DNA of 64,000 bases from Catellatospora bangladeshensis (GTDB lineage Bacteria > Actinomycetota > Actinomycetes > Mycobacteriales > Micromonosporaceae). How positions within the stretch are numbered: the first letter of the stretch is position 1; every line of letters begins with the position of its first letter. Shown here piece after piece: positions 34,315 through 43,797 of this stretch. Below the pieces are notes generated by a model. The model was given only the letters and a program-made list of their open reading frames with translations, ran no database searches and was not told where the DNA came from. The stretch lies in assembly GCF_016862575.1 (NCBI RefSeq), contig NZ_BONF01000040.1:61944-125943 (forward strand). Direction: 5' to 3'. The translations under genes and the position numbers were made by a program.

Positions 34315-35514
34315 ATGGCGGGGGAGGTCTGTGTCGTCGGGGGTGGGCCGGCCGGGTTGATGCTCGGGTTGTTGCTGGCCCGGCAGGGGATCGAGGTCGT
34401 CGTGCTGGAGAAGCACGAGGACTTCCTGCGGGACTTCCGGGGCGACACGATCCATCCGTCGACGCTGAACCTGCTCGACGAGCTGGGGCTCGGCGAGAAG
34501 ATCGAGGCACTGCCGGGGCGCAAGCAGGCCCGGATGAGTGTCACGTTCGCCGACGGGACGTACCCGGTGGCCGACTTCACGCGGCTGCCCAAGCCGCGCA
34601 ACTACCTGCTGTTCCTGCCGCAGTGGGACTTCCTGGACCTGCTCGCCGACGAGGCGTCGCGGCTGCCCGCGTTCCGGCTGCTGCGCTCCACCGAGGCCGT
34701 GGACCTGCTGCGCGACGAGTCCGGGGCGGTCACCGGCGTGCTCGCGACGGGCCCGGACGGGGAGCCGGTGCGGATCACCGCGCCGCTGACCGTGGCGTGC
34801 GACGGGCGCGACTCGGTGATCCGGGAGAAGGCCGGGCTGGTGCCGGTCGAGTACGGCGCGCCCATGGACGTGCTGTGGTTCCGGCTGTCCCGCCCGCAGG
34901 CCGACCCCGACCGGCTCGAACTGCGGGTCGGCGCGGGCGCGCTGATGATCCTCATCGACCGCCGCGAGTACTACCAGTGCGCGTACGTCATCCCGAAGGG
35001 CGGCTACGACACCGTCCGCGCGGCCGGCCTCGACCACCTGCGGGAGTCCGTGGCGAGGCTCGCCCCGCCGGTGGCCGCCCAGGTCGGCGAGCTGCAGGAC
35101 TGGGACCAGATCAAACTGCTGACGGTACGCGTGAACCAGCTCCCCGTCTGGCACGCCCCCGGTGTGCTCTGCATCGGCGACGCGGCGCACGCGATGAGCC
35201 CCGTCGGCGGCGTCGGCGTCAACCTCGCGGTCCAGGACGCGGTCGCCACCGCCCGCCTGCTCGGCCCGAAGATCAAGGCAGGCGCGCTGCGTACCGAGGA
35301 TCTGGACCTGGTCCGCGAGCGCCGCAGCCTGCCCACCCGCGCCACCCAGCGCTTCCAGCGCCTGGCCCAGCAGCGCGTCGTCGGCACCGTCCTGCGCTCC
35401 GACGCACCCCCCACGGCCCCCGCCGTCATCAAGCTCCTCCAGCGCCTCCCCGCCCTCCAGGCCCTCCCGGCCCGCGCCATGGGCATCGGCCTCCGCCCCG
35501 AACACCTGACCTGA
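34315..35514 (+). CDS. FAD-dependent aromatic-ring-type monooxygenase
   Basis: A 399-residue flavoprotein of the PHBH family. The ADP-binding motif is C-V-V-G-G-G-P-A-G-L-M near the N-terminus, the middle motif is C-D-G-R-D-S near residue 155, and the flavin-binding motif is G-D-A-A-H-A-M-S-P-V near 292. These enzymes hydroxylate or oxidise aromatic or polyketide substrates; no biosynthetic genes lie nearby, so the substrate is unknown. ATG 34315 has GGAGAGGG just upstream; earlier GTG codons at 34291 and 34300 are possible. Confidence 0.88.
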   Translation: MAGEVCVVGGGPAGLMLGLLLARQGIEVVVLEKHEDFLRDFRGDTIHPSTLNLLDELGLGEKIEALPGRKQARMSVTFADGTYPVADFTRLPKPRNYLLFLPQWDFLDLLADEASRLPAFRLLRSTEAVDLLRDESGAVTGVLATGPDGEPVRITAPLTVACDGRDSVIREKAGLVPVEYGAPMDVLWFRLSRPQADPDRLELRVGAGALMILIDRREYYQCAYVIPKGGYDTVRAAGLDHLRESVARLAPPVAAQVGELQDWDQIKLLTVRVNQLPVWHAPGVLCIGDAAHAMSPVGGVGVNLAVQDAVATARLLGPKIKAGALRTEDLDLVRERRSLPTRATQRFQRLAQQRVVGTVLRSDAPPTAPAVIKLLQRLPALQALPARAMGIGLRPEHLT

Positions 35515-35565
35515 CCCACCCACCCTCCCTCACCCCGCCCCCACGCGAGGCTCCAAGATCGCGTC

Positions 35566-35632
35566 GATCTTGCGCGAAGTGTTAGGGATATGCCCGATCG
35601 GGGCGTGTCGTCCCCACAGTTCACGCAAGATC
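35566..35632. repeat. Family A palindromic element, copy 4
   Basis: A 67-bp copy almost identical to copy 1 (GATCTTGCGCGAAGTGTTAG ... CACGCAAGATC) between the convergent monooxygenase and hutH genes. Confidence 0.9.
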
Positions 35633-35687
35633 GACGCACCTGGCGGGCGCGGCGCGGGGCGGCGCGGGGTGGGGCGGCGTGGGGTGG

Positions 35688-37223
35688 TTAGGCGAGGCGG
35701 CCTGTTTTGGACTCGATGGTGTCGAGGAGGGTGGTGCCGGCTACGACGGCGCGGACCTGTTCCAGGACCGGGGCGAGGAAGACGTCGGGGCCCGGCTCGC
35801 CCGCGATGGGCGTGATCGCGGCGATGGCGGCCTGGCCGGCCGGAGACGGGACCAGGGGAGCGCGGAGCTGGAGGCCGCGGACCGCGGCGAGCAGTTCGAC
35901 CGCGAGCAGGCTGGTCAGGTTGTCCAGGACGGTGCGCAGCTTCTTGGCGGCGGCCCAGCCCATGCTGACGTGGTCCTCCTGCATACCCGAGGTGGGGATG
36001 GTGTCCACGCTCGCGGGGGAGGCCAGGCGGCGGTTCTCGGCCACGATGCCGGCCGCCGTGTATTGGGCGATCATCAGGCCGGAGTTGACGCCCGCGTCGG
36101 GGCTGAGGAACGGCGGGAGGTCGCGGGAGCGGCACACGTCGAGCAGCCGGTCCACGCGGCGCTCGCTGATCGAGCCGATCTCGGCGGCGGCGATGGCCAG
36201 GAAGTCGGCGGCGAAGCCGAGCGGCGCGCCGTGGAAGTTGCCGGTCGACTCGACGCGGCCGTCGGGCAGCACCACCGGGTTGTCGGCGAGGCTGACCAGC
36301 TCCCGGGCGGCCACGGTGCGGGCGAACTCCAGCGTGTCCCGGGCCGCGCCGGCGACCTGCGGGGCGCAGCGCATCGAGTACGCGTCCTGCACCGCGTGCG
36401 CCATGTCGTCGCGGTGGCTGTCCATGATGGAGGAGTTCTGCAGCAGCCGGTACATGTTGGCGGCGCTGGCGCCCTGGCCGGGGTGCGGCCGGATCTCGTG
36501 GATGGACGGGTGGAACGGCCGGTCGGTGCCGAGCATCGCCTCGATCGACAGCGACGCCGTGACGTCGGCCATGGTGCACAGGTGGCCGAGGTCGTCGCAG
36601 GCCAGCAGCAGCATGGCCAGCATGCCGTCGGTGCCGTTGATCAGCGCCAGGCCCTCCTTGGAGCTGAGCGTGATCGGGGTCAGCCCGGCGGCGTGCAGCG
36701 CGTCCGCGGCGTTGAGCCGGGCGCCGTCCTTGCCGAGCACCCAGCCCTCGCCCATCAGCGCCAGCGCGCAGTGGGCCAGCGGGGCCAGGTCGCCGGAGGC
36801 GCCGAGCGAGCCGTGCTCGGGCACCCACGGGGTGATGTCGTGGTTGAGCAGGTCGACGAGCGCCTGCGCGATGAGCGGGCGCACGCCGGAGTGGCCGAGC
36901 GCGAGCGAGCGTACGCGCAGCAGCATCATCGCGCGGACGACCTCGCGGGGCATGGGCGCGCCGACGCCGGAGGCGTGCGAGCGGATCAGGGCGTGCTGCA
37001 GCTCGGCCCGGCGCTCGGGCGCGATGAACGTGTTGGCCAGCGCGCCGAAGCCGGTGGAGACGCCGTACACGGGGCGGCCGTCGCGCTCGATGTCATCGAC
37101 GATGGCGCGGCTGGCCTGCATGGCCGCGATGGCGGCGTCGCTGATGGCGACCTGCGCGTCGGCGCGGGCCACCGCGGCGACGTCGCCCGGGGCGATGCCG
37201 GTGGGTTCGACGATGACGGTCAT
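35688..37223 (-). CDS. hutH: Histidine ammonia-lyase
   Basis: A 511-residue cytosolic enzyme removing ammonia from histidine to give urocanate, the first step of histidine degradation. The MIO cofactor forms from Ala-Ser-Gly at residues 142-144 in [20 protein letters not shown] near residue 53 is also conserved. It is the last gene of the hut operon; its ATG overlaps the hutI stop (ATGA). Its G+C-rich codon use matches the neighbours. Confidence 0.97.
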   Translation of the reverse strand: MTVIVEPTGIAPGDVAAVARADAQVAISDAAIAAMQASRAIVDDIERDGRPVYGVSTGFGALANTFIAPERRAELQHALIRSHASGVGAPMPREVVRAMMLLRVRSLALGHSGVRPLIAQALVDLLNHDITPWVPEHGSLGASGDLAPLAHCALALMGEGWVLGKDGARLNAADALHAAGLTPITLSSKEGLALINGTDGMLAMLLLACDDLGHLCTMADVTASLSIEAMLGTDRPFHPSIHEIRPHPGQGASAANMYRLLQNSSIMDSHRDDMAHAVQDAYSMRCAPQVAGAARDTLEFARTVAARELVSLADNPVVLPDGRVESTGNFHGAPLGFAADFLAIAAAEIGSISERRVDRLLDVCRSRDLPPFLSPDAGVNSGLMIAQYTAAGIVAENRRLASPASVDTIPTSGMQEDHVSMGWAAAKKLRTVLDNLTSLLAVELLAAVRGLQLRAPLVPSPAGQAAIAAITPIAGEPGPDVFLAPVLEQVRAVVAGTTLLDTIESKTGRLA

Positions 37224-38419
37224 GACAGCACTCCCTTGTGCGGAGGGTGGTTAAGAAGGTGCCCTTCCTCTACGTATTGCGTTAAGAAGGTGCCCTTCCT
37301 TATCACTTTGTTGATCAACGGCACGCCGGGCCGGTAGGCCAGGTGCAGGTGGGAGGGGGCGTCCAGGACGATCAGGTCCGCGGACGCGCCCGGGGCGAGG
37401 TGGCCGAGGTCGAGCCGGCGCAGCGCGAGCGCGCCGCCCTTGGTGGCCGACCAGACCGCCTCGGTGGGGGTCATCTTCATGTCCCGCACCGCCAGGGCGA
37501 TGCAGAAGGGCATGGACGAGGTGTACGACGAGCCGGGGTTGCAGTCCGTCGCCAGGGCCACGGTCACCCCGGCGGCGAGCAGGCGGCGCGCGTCCGGCCA
37601 GGGCGCGCGGGTGGAGAACTCCGCGCCGGGCAGCAGCGTGGCGACCGTGTTCGAGTTCGCCAGGGCGTCCACGTCGGCGGGGGACAGGTGGGTGCAGTGG
37701 TCGGCGCTGGCGCAGTCCAGCTCGACGGCGAGCTGCACGCCGCCGCCCATGGTGAGCTGGTTGGCGTGGATGCGGGGGCGCAGGCCCGCCGCGATGCCCG
37801 CCTGGAGCACCCGGCGCGACTCGGCGACGTCGAACGCGCCCCGCTCGCAGAACACGTCCACCCAGCCCGCGTACTTCGCGCAGGCGTCCAGCATCGGGCC
37901 GGTCACCTCGTCGACGTAGCCGTCGGCGCCGTCGGCCGGTTTCACGTGCGCGCCGAGGAAGGTCACCTCGTCGGTGAACTCCGCGGCGATGCGCACCGAG
38001 CGGGCCTCGTCGAGCGTGCTGAGGCCGTACCCACTCTTGATCTCGATGGTGGTGGTGCCCTGCCGCAGCGCCTCGCCGACCAGCCGGGCCACGTTCGTGC
38101 GCAGCTGGTCGTCGGTCGCGGCGCGGGTGGCGGCCACGGTGGTGCGGATGCCGCCGCCCGTGTACGGCTCACCGGCCATGCGCGCCGCGAACTCCGGCGC
38201 CCGGTCCCCGGCGAACACCAGGTGGCTGTGGCTGTCCACGAAGCCGGGCAGCACGGCCGCGCCGCGTACGTCCAGGCGCTCGTCGGCGGCCGGGGCACCG
38301 GCGGCGGGGCCTACCCACGCCACGCGGTCGCCGTCCACCACCAGCGCGGCGCCGCGCAGGATGCCCAGCTCGGGATCGTTGGTGGTCAGCTCGCCGATGT
38401 CGGTGATCAGAAGAGACAC
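37220..38419 (-). CDS. hutI: Imidazolonepropionase, C-terminus altered by a repeat
   Basis: A 399-residue amidohydrolase that opens imidazolone propionate to formiminoglutamate. It has D-S-H-S-H-L-V-F near residue 66, an E-I-K-S-G-Y-G-L motif and H-A-N-Q-L near residue 240, and D-C-N-P-G-S near 317. GTG 38419 has AGGAGG (38432-38427) seven bases upstream. The last 27 residues are unusual: 372-389 are encoded by a family E repeat pair (K-G-T-F and E-E-G-H-L-L), which seems to have replaced or extended the native C-terminus while keeping the ATGA overlap with hutH. Confidence 0.94.
   Translation of the reverse strand: MSLLITDIGELTTNDPELGILRGAALVVDGDRVAWVGPAAGAPAADERLDVRGAAVLPGFVDSHSHLVFAGDRAPEFAARMAGEPYTGGGIRTTVAATRAATDDQLRTNVARLVGEALRQGTTTIEIKSGYGLSTLDEARSVRIAAEFTDEVTFLGAHVKPADGADGYVDEVTGPMLDACAKYAGWVDVFCERGAFDVAESRRVLQAGIAAGLRPRIHANQLTMGGGVQLAVELDCASADHCTHLSPADVDALANSNTVATLLPGAEFSTRAPWPDARRLLAAGVTVALATDCNPGSSYTSSMPFCIALAVRDMKMTPTEAVWSATKGGALALRRLDLGHLAPGASADLIVLDAPSHLHLAYRPGVPLINKVIRKGTFLTQYVEEGHLLNHPPHKGVLS
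37251..37304. repeat. Family E repeat pair inside the hutI 3' end, copy 3
   Basis: Two direct units TTAAGAAGGTGCCCTTCCT at 37251-37269 and 37282-37300, 31 bp apart as in copy 1, inside the hutI reading frame. Confidence 0.88.
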
Positions 38420-39798
38420 GTGATCGCCTCCTGCAGCTCGCGGGCCACGTCGATGCCGGTGTGCCGCCCGTCCCGGACGACCTCCCGCCCGTCGGCCAGC
38501 ACGTGGGTGATGTCGGCCGGGCTCGCGGCGAAGAGCATGCCCTCGGGGTCGATCCCGGCGGTACGCGGGCTGTCCAGGGCCACCGTCACCAGGTCGGCGC
38601 GCGCCCCCACCTCGATCCGCCCCGCGTCGTGCCAGCCGAGGCTCGCGTGCCCCGCCGCCGTCGCCGCGGCCCGCAGCTCGGCCGCGGTGAAGTGCCCGCG
38701 CTGCTCGGTCGCGAGGCGTTCGTGCAGCTCCAGGGCTCGCGACTCCTCGAAGAAGTCTATGACCGCGTGGCTGTCGCTGCCCAAGGTCAGCCGCGTCCCG
38801 GCGTCGGCCAGGGCGCGCGCCGGGCCGATGCCGTCGCCCAGGTCCCGCTCGGTCGTCGGGCAGAAGCAGGCGTACGACGCCGACAGCAGCGCCATGTCGT
38901 TGTGCGTCAGGTGCGTGGCGTGCACCGCCGTGAACATCTCGTGCACCGCCCCGAAGTCCGCCAGCACCTCCGTCGGCGTACGCCCGTGCTCGGCGAGGCA
39001 GGCCTCGTTCTCGGCGCGCTGCTCCGACACGTGCGCGTGCAGCGGCCGCCCCGCCGCCCACGCCGCCACCGTCGACATCTGCGCCGGGGGCACCGCCCGC
39101 ACCGAGTGGATCGCCGCGCCCGTCAGCAGATGCGGCTGATCGGCGACGAGATCCACCCGCTCCGCCCAGCGCAGCGCGTCCCCGTCCCCGAACCGCAACT
39201 GCGGCCCCTCCAGCGGCTTCCCGTCCACCGACGCGGTCAGATACAGCGTGTCCAGCAGCGTGATCCGCAGCCCGGCATCCTTCGCCGCGGCGACGAGCGC
39301 CTCACCCATCGCGTTGGGATTCGCGTAGGGCACCCCTCCCGGCGCGTGATGCAGGTAGTGGAACTCCCCGACAGACGTGATCCCCGCCAGCGCCATCTCC
39401 CCGTAGACGCCCCGCGCCAGCCGGTAGTACGAGTCCGGATCCAGCGCCGCCGCGACCCGGTACATCTGCTCCCGCCAGGTCCAGAAGCTCCCTCTGTCCC
39501 CATGGGTCCGCCCCCGCAGAGCCCGGTGAAACGCGTGAGAGTGCGCATTGGCGAACCCCGCCATCGTCACCCCGGCGCGGTAAACCACCCCTGACCCGCG
39601 TTGCCCCCCTGAAGTGCGTTGATCTTGCATGAACTGTGGGTGCGACACGCCCTTATCGGGCATATCCCTAACACTTCGCGCAAGATCGACGTGATCTTGG
39701 GGGCGGGACACGCGGGTTAGACGGCCGTCGCGGGTTTCGAGGACCACGTCGGGCACCACGCCCTCGGGGAGCCAGGCGTACTGGCAGTAGATCAGCAC
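38407..39798 (-). CDS. hutF: Formiminoglutamate deiminase, with family A repeat in frame
   Basis: A 463-residue amidohydrolase-fold enzyme that converts formiminoglutamate to N-formylglutamate and ammonia. The metal motif N-A-H-S-H-A-F-H-R is near residue 84, with H-V-S-E-Q near 225 and L-G-S-D-S-H near 330. Between the first beta strand (D-G-R-L-T-R-V) and [10 protein letters not shown], residues 37-59 are encoded by a 67-bp family A element, read without a stop ([10 protein letters not shown] and on). GTG 39798 overlaps the upstream M20 gene by seven bases, and the stop overlaps hutI by 13. Confidence 0.93.
   Translation of the reverse strand: MLIYCQYAWLPEGVVPDVVLETRDGRLTRVSRPQDHVDLARSVRDMPDKGVSHPQFMQDQRTSGGQRGSGVVYRAGVTMAGFANAHSHAFHRALRGRTHGDRGSFWTWREQMYRVAAALDPDSYYRLARGVYGEMALAGITSVGEFHYLHHAPGGVPYANPNAMGEALVAAAKDAGLRITLLDTLYLTASVDGKPLEGPQLRFGDGDALRWAERVDLVADQPHLLTGAAIHSVRAVPPAQMSTVAAWAAGRPLHAHVSEQRAENEACLAEHGRTPTEVLADFGAVHEMFTAVHATHLTHNDMALLSASYACFCPTTERDLGDGIGPARALADAGTRLTLGSDSHAVIDFFEESRALELHERLATEQRGHFTAAELRAAATAAGHASLGWHDAGRIEVGARADLVTVALDSPRTAGIDPEGMLFAASPADITHVLADGREVVRDGRHTGIDVARELQEAITCLF
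39621..39687. repeat. Family A palindromic element inside hutF, copy 5
   Basis: A 67-bp copy (GATCTTGCATGAACTGTGGG ... CTTCGCGCAAGATC) within the hutF coding sequence, in the same orientation as copies 2 and 3. Confidence 0.92.
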
Positions 39799-40991
39799 GC
39801 GAGGTCCTCCAGGACTGTGGCCAGGGCGGTTACGCCTGCCTCGCAGTCGGCGTCGGGGGCGTGCTCGGCGGGGGAGTGGGAGACGCCGGTGGGGTTGCGG
39901 ACGAAGAGCATCGCGGTCGGGACGAAGGCGCTGAGGACGCCCGCGTCGTGGCCCGCGCCGGTGGGCAGGATCGGGGCGCCGTCCAGGAGCTTGGACAGGC
40001 GGTCGCGGAGGCCGCCGTGGAACTCGGTCTCCGGGGAGACCGACTCGGCGGTGAGGGTGACCGTGGTGCCGTCTTCGGCCGCCCGTGCCTGGGCGCGCAG
40101 GTGCACCGCGGCGACTACCTGCTCGACCGTCTCCGTCGAGTCGGCGCGGGCGTCGAGCCAGGCGCTGACCTTGCCGGGGATGGCGTTGGTGGCGTTCGGG
40201 TAGACCTGCACGCGGCCGACGGTGGCGTGCGCACCGAGGCGTCTGGCCTGCTCGTTGGCGGCCAGCACGGTCGCCGCGAAGGTCAGCATCGGGTCGCGCC
40301 GGTCGGCCATCAGGGTCGTGCCGGCGTGGTTGGCCTCGCCGGTGAAGTCGAGCCGCCAGCGGCCGTGCGGCCAGATGGCGCTGGCCACGCCCACGGCACG
40401 GTCCAGGTCGAGCAGGGCGCGGCCCTGTTCGACGTGCAGCTCGACGTAGCAGCCGATCCGGCCGAGCAGGTCGGGGCGGGCGCCGCGCGGGCCGTGGCCC
40501 AGCGCCGTCCGCATCGCCTCGTCCAGGGTGATCCCGTCGCGGTCGGTCAGCGCCGCCGCGGCGGCCGGGTCGACCGCGCCCGCGAGCAGCCGTGAGCCGA
40601 GGCAGGCCAGCCCGAACCGGGAGCCCTCCTCCTCAGCGAACACCGCGATCCCGATCGGGCGGACCGGCCGCACCCCTCGTTCGCGCAGCGCGTCCACCGC
40701 CAGCAGGGCGCTGACGACGCCGAGCGGGCCGTCGTACGCGCCGCCGTGCGGCACCGAGTCCAGGTGCGAGCCGGTCAGCACGGCGTCCCCGGCCGACGGG
40801 TCACCCCACCAGGCGAACACGTTGCCGTTGCCGTCCTCCTCGACCAGCAGGTCCCGGGCGCGGGCCTGGTCCAGGAACCAGGCCCGCAGCGCCTGCTCCG
40901 CCGGGGCGTACGCATACCGCAGGTACCCGCCCGTCTGCGCGTCCCGCCCGACGGGCGCGATCTGCGCCCACAACTCCGCGAACCCGCTCAC
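39792..40991 (-). CDS. M20-family amidohydrolase (allantoate amidohydrolase/carbamoylase type)
   Basis: A 399-residue dinuclear-metal amidohydrolase. It shows G-S-H-L-D-S-V (metal His and Asp) near residue 76, E-E-E-G-S-R-F near 120, E-L-H-V-E-Q-G near 187 and H-S-P-A-E near 378, the allantoate amidohydrolase/N-carbamoyl amino acid hydrolase pattern. No HutG is present, and the gene is coupled to hutF, so it may hydrolyse N-formylglutamate to glutamate and formate; this is inference. GTG 40991 is preferred to ATG 41009 because GAGGGGG lies a few bases upstream. Confidence 0.88.
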   Translation of the reverse strand: MSGFAELWAQIAPVGRDAQTGGYLRYAYAPAEQALRAWFLDQARARDLLVEEDGNGNVFAWWGDPSAGDAVLTGSHLDSVPHGGAYDGPLGVVSALLAVDALRERGVRPVRPIGIAVFAEEEGSRFGLACLGSRLLAGAVDPAAAAALTDRDGITLDEAMRTALGHGPRGARPDLLGRIGCYVELHVEQGRALLDLDRAVGVASAIWPHGRWRLDFTGEANHAGTTLMADRRDPMLTFAATVLAANEQARRLGAHATVGRVQVYPNATNAIPGKVSAWLDARADSTETVEQVVAAVHLRAQARAAEDGTTVTLTAESVSPETEFHGGLRDRLSKLLDGAPILPTGAGHDAGVLSAFVPTAMLFVRNPTGVSHSPAEHAPDADCEAGVTALATVLEDLAC

Positions 40992-41056
40992 GCCGCCCCC
41001 TCGCCACACGCCGAAACCCGCGCCACCCCGCGCGGGGCGGGGCCTGGCTCGCGGTT

Positions 41057-41114
41057 CAGTTTCGGGGAAAGTGCACGAACGAAGCCCGTCTTACCTGCAG
41101 TTTCCCCGAAACTG
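41057..41114. repeat. Palindromic element (family F, single copy here)
   Basis: CAGTTTCGGGGAAA (41057-41070) and TTTCCCCGAAACTG (41101-41114) are perfect 14-bp arms around a 30-base centre, between hutU and the M20 gene in the hut operon. It could attenuate transcription of the distal genes. Confidence 0.75.
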
Positions 41115-41142
41115 CAGCGCCGGAGGCGGAGTCCGGGGCGGG

Positions 41143-42792
41143 TCATGACTCGCGCATCGGGGTGCGGACGCCGCGGTCGGCGGCGACGTCGGCGGCGAGG
41201 TCGTAACCCGCGTCGACGTGGCGGATGACGCCCATGCCCGGGTCGTTGGTGAGGACGCGCTCGATCTTCTGGGCGGCCAGGGCGGTGCCGTCGGCGACGG
41301 TGACCTGCCCGGCGTGGATGGAGCGGCCGATGCCGACGCCGCCGCCGTGGTGGATGGACACCCACGACGCGCCGGAGGCGGTGTTGACCAGGGCGTTGAG
41401 CAGCGGCCAGTCGGCGATCGCGTCGGAGCCGTCGAGCATCGCCTCGGTCTCCCGGTAGGGGGACGCGACGCTGCCGCAGTCGAGGTGGTCACGGCCGATG
41501 ACGATGGGCGCCTTGAGCGTGCCGTCGGCGACCATCTCGTTGAAGCGCACCCCGGCCTTGTCGCGCTCGCCGTAGCCGAGCCAGCAGATGCGGGCGGGCA
41601 GGCCCTGGAAGGCGACCTTCTCCTGCGCCATCCGGATCCAGCGCGACAGCGACTCGTTCTCGGGGAACAGGTCGAGCACGGCCTGGTCGGTGGCGGCGAT
41701 GTCGGCCGGGTCGCCGGACAGTGCGGCCCAGCGGAAGGGCCCCTTGCCCTCGCAGAACAGCGGCCGGATGTACGCGGGCACGAAGCCGGGGAACGCGAAC
41801 GCGCGGTCGTACCCGCCGAGCTGGGCCTCGCCGCGGATCGAGTTGCCGTAGTCGAACACCTCGGCCCCGGCGTCCAGGAACCCGACCATGGCCTCGACGT
41901 GCTTGGCCATCGACGCGCGGGCCCGCTCGGTGAACTCCTCCGGCTTGTCCGCGGCGAACGTCTGCCACTCCTCGACCGAGACGCCCTCGGGCAGGTACGA
42001 CAGCGGGTCGTGGGCGCTGGTCTGGTCGGTGACGATGTCGATGGCCACGCCCCGGCGCAGCAGCTCGGGGAAGATCGTGGCCGCGTTGCCGACCACGCCC
42101 ACCGACAGCGGCTGCCGGTCGCGCTTGGCGGCCAGCGCCAGCTCGATGCCGTGGTCGAGGGAGTCGGCGACCACGTCCAGGTAGCGGGTCTGCACCCGGC
42201 GGTCCAGGCGGGTCTTGTCCACGTCCACGATCAGGCACGCGCCGCCGTTCATGGTGACCGCGAGCGGCTGCGCGCCGCCCATGCCGCCGCAGCCGCCGGT
42301 CAGCGTCAGCGTGCCCGCCAGGGTGTCACCGAACTTCTTCGCCGCGACGGCCGCGAACGTCTCGTAGGTGCCCTGCAGGATGCCCTGGGTGCCGATGTAG
42401 ATCCAGGAGCCGGCGGTCATCTGGCCGTACATGGTCAGGCCGAGCTGCTCCAGGCGGCGGAACTCGGGCCAGGTGGCCCAGTCGCCGACCAGGTTCGAGT
42501 TGGCCAGCAGCACGCGCGGGGCCCACTCGTGGGTGCGGAACACGCCGACCGGTCGGCCCGACTGGACCAGCATGGTCTCGTCGTCCTTGAGCGTGGTCAG
42601 GGTGCGGATCAGCGCGTGGAAGCTGGGCCAGTCGCGGGCCGCCTTGCCGGTGCCGCCGTACACCACCAGGTCCTGCGGGCGCTCGGCCACGTCGGGATCG
42701 AGGTTGTTGCACAGCATCCGGATCGCGGCCTCCTGCTGCCAGCCCTGCGCGGTGCGGGTGGTCCCTCGGGCGGCGCGGATGATCTGGTCCAT
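41143..42792 (-). CDS. hutU: Urocanate hydratase
   Basis: A 549-residue NAD-dependent urocanase, the second step of histidine degradation. The NAD-binding region [11 protein letters not shown] lies near residue 170, and the active-site Cys region G-R-D-H-L-D-C-G near 425. ATG 42792 is chosen over an upstream codon at 42804 because GAGGGG lies just before it. It starts 12 bases after the regulator gene and should be cotranscribed with it. Confidence 0.96.
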   Translation of the reverse strand: MDQIIRAARGTTRTAQGWQQEAAIRMLCNNLDPDVAERPQDLVVYGGTGKAARDWPSFHALIRTLTTLKDDETMLVQSGRPVGVFRTHEWAPRVLLANSNLVGDWATWPEFRRLEQLGLTMYGQMTAGSWIYIGTQGILQGTYETFAAVAAKKFGDTLAGTLTLTGGCGGMGGAQPLAVTMNGGACLIVDVDKTRLDRRVQTRYLDVVADSLDHGIELALAAKRDRQPLSVGVVGNAATIFPELLRRGVAIDIVTDQTSAHDPLSYLPEGVSVEEWQTFAADKPEEFTERARASMAKHVEAMVGFLDAGAEVFDYGNSIRGEAQLGGYDRAFAFPGFVPAYIRPLFCEGKGPFRWAALSGDPADIAATDQAVLDLFPENESLSRWIRMAQEKVAFQGLPARICWLGYGERDKAGVRFNEMVADGTLKAPIVIGRDHLDCGSVASPYRETEAMLDGSDAIADWPLLNALVNTASGASWVSIHHGGGVGIGRSIHAGQVTVADGTALAAQKIERVLTNDPGMGVIRHVDAGYDLAADVAADRGVRTPMRES

Positions 42793-42804
42793 CGTTCCCC
42801 TCAA

Positions 42805-43683
42805 TCAGTCCATGAAGACGCTGCGGCGGTTGGCCGAGCTCTCGAAGTGTTCGAGCCGGCGCTGGGTGGCCGCCGGATCGACGTCGCTGATGGCCTGTAG
42901 CAGCACCATGGTCAGCACCATGGGTGCGGTGTGCAGGTCGAAGACGAGCTGGGAGCCGACCGCGGCGGTGAGCGTCACGTCGGCGAGGTCGGCGGCCGGG
43001 CTGACCGGCGAGTCGGTCACCACGACCACCTTGAGCCCGAGCACGCGCGCCTCGCTGAGGGCGTCGCGCAGCTCGCGCGGGTAGCGGGGCAGCGCGTACG
43101 CCAGCACGGCCTTGGCGCCGGAGTCGGCGGCCTGCTCCAGGCGCTCGTAGAGGAGGCTGCCGCCGGAGTCGAGCACCCGCACCTCGGGGTGGATCTTGGC
43201 AGCGAAGTAGCCGAAGTAGCCCGCGAGCGGGGCGGCGGCGCGCAGGCCGAGCACGGGCAGCGGGCGGCTGGCGGCCAGCAGGCCCGCCGCGGCGTGCACC
43301 GCGGCCGGGTCGGCTAGGTGGTCGGCCAGCCGGTTCAGGTTGCCCATCTCGTCGCGTACGGCCCGCTGCAGGTCGTTGTCGCCGTCCGGCGCCGGCGCGG
43401 CGCGCTGCCCGGCGGTCAGCTCGCGCAGCCGCCTCCGCAGCGCCGGGTAGCCGTCGAAGCCGAGCGCCATCGCGAACCGGGTCACCGACGGCTGGCTGAC
43501 CTGGGCCAGTTCGGCGACCTCACCGGCGGACAGGTAGGCCACGGTGTCCGCGTGGTGCACGAGCTCCCGGGCGATGCGCCGCTGGGTGGGCGTCAGCCGC
43601 GCGCCCTGGACCAGGGCGCGCACCCCGGCGACGGCTCCGCCGGCCTGGTCGGCGTCCGTGCTGGTTGTTGGACCAACATTCAC
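42805..43683 (-). CDS. MurR/RpiR-family transcriptional regulator of the hut operon
   Basis: A 292-residue repressor-type protein. The N-terminal helix-turn-helix (about residues 28-90) has A-E-L-A-Q-V-S-Q-P-S-V-T-R-F; the C-terminal SIS domain (about 135-265) binds a ligand. As the first gene of the hut operon it probably senses a histidine pathway intermediate and controls its own operon. GTG 43683 follows TACAGT (43695-43690) by six bases. A partial palindrome overlapping this -10 is a likely operator. Confidence 0.88.
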   Translation of the reverse strand: MNVGPTTSTDADQAGGAVAGVRALVQGARLTPTQRRIARELVHHADTVAYLSAGEVAELAQVSQPSVTRFAMALGFDGYPALRRRLRELTAGQRAAPAPDGDNDLQRAVRDEMGNLNRLADHLADPAAVHAAAGLLAASRPLPVLGLRAAAPLAGYFGYFAAKIHPEVRVLDSGGSLLYERLEQAADSGAKAVLAYALPRYPRELRDALSEARVLGLKVVVVTDSPVSPAADLADVTLTAAVGSQLVFDLHTAPMVLTMVLLQAISDVDPAATQRRLEHFESSANRRSVFMD

Positions 43684-43689
43684 ACCGAC

Positions 43690-43708
43690 ACTGTATGCAA
43701 ACTTTCAT
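43690..43708 (-). promoter_or_regulatory. hut promoter with overlapping operator-like palindrome
   Basis: The -10 TACAGT spans 43695-43690 on the minus strand. Adjoining it, ATGCAAACTTTCAT (43695-43708) is an imperfect palindrome of form ATGnAAnnTTnCAT, the TGnAA-type symmetry common for RpiR-family sites. Confidence 0.45.
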
Positions 43709-43797
43709 TCAGAGACAATCTCGGGTCTGTCTCGTGGGTGGCCGGACATGATAGAAATCCCAGACGGATTCATGTTCGCCGTGGAAGGTGCGTCCCC

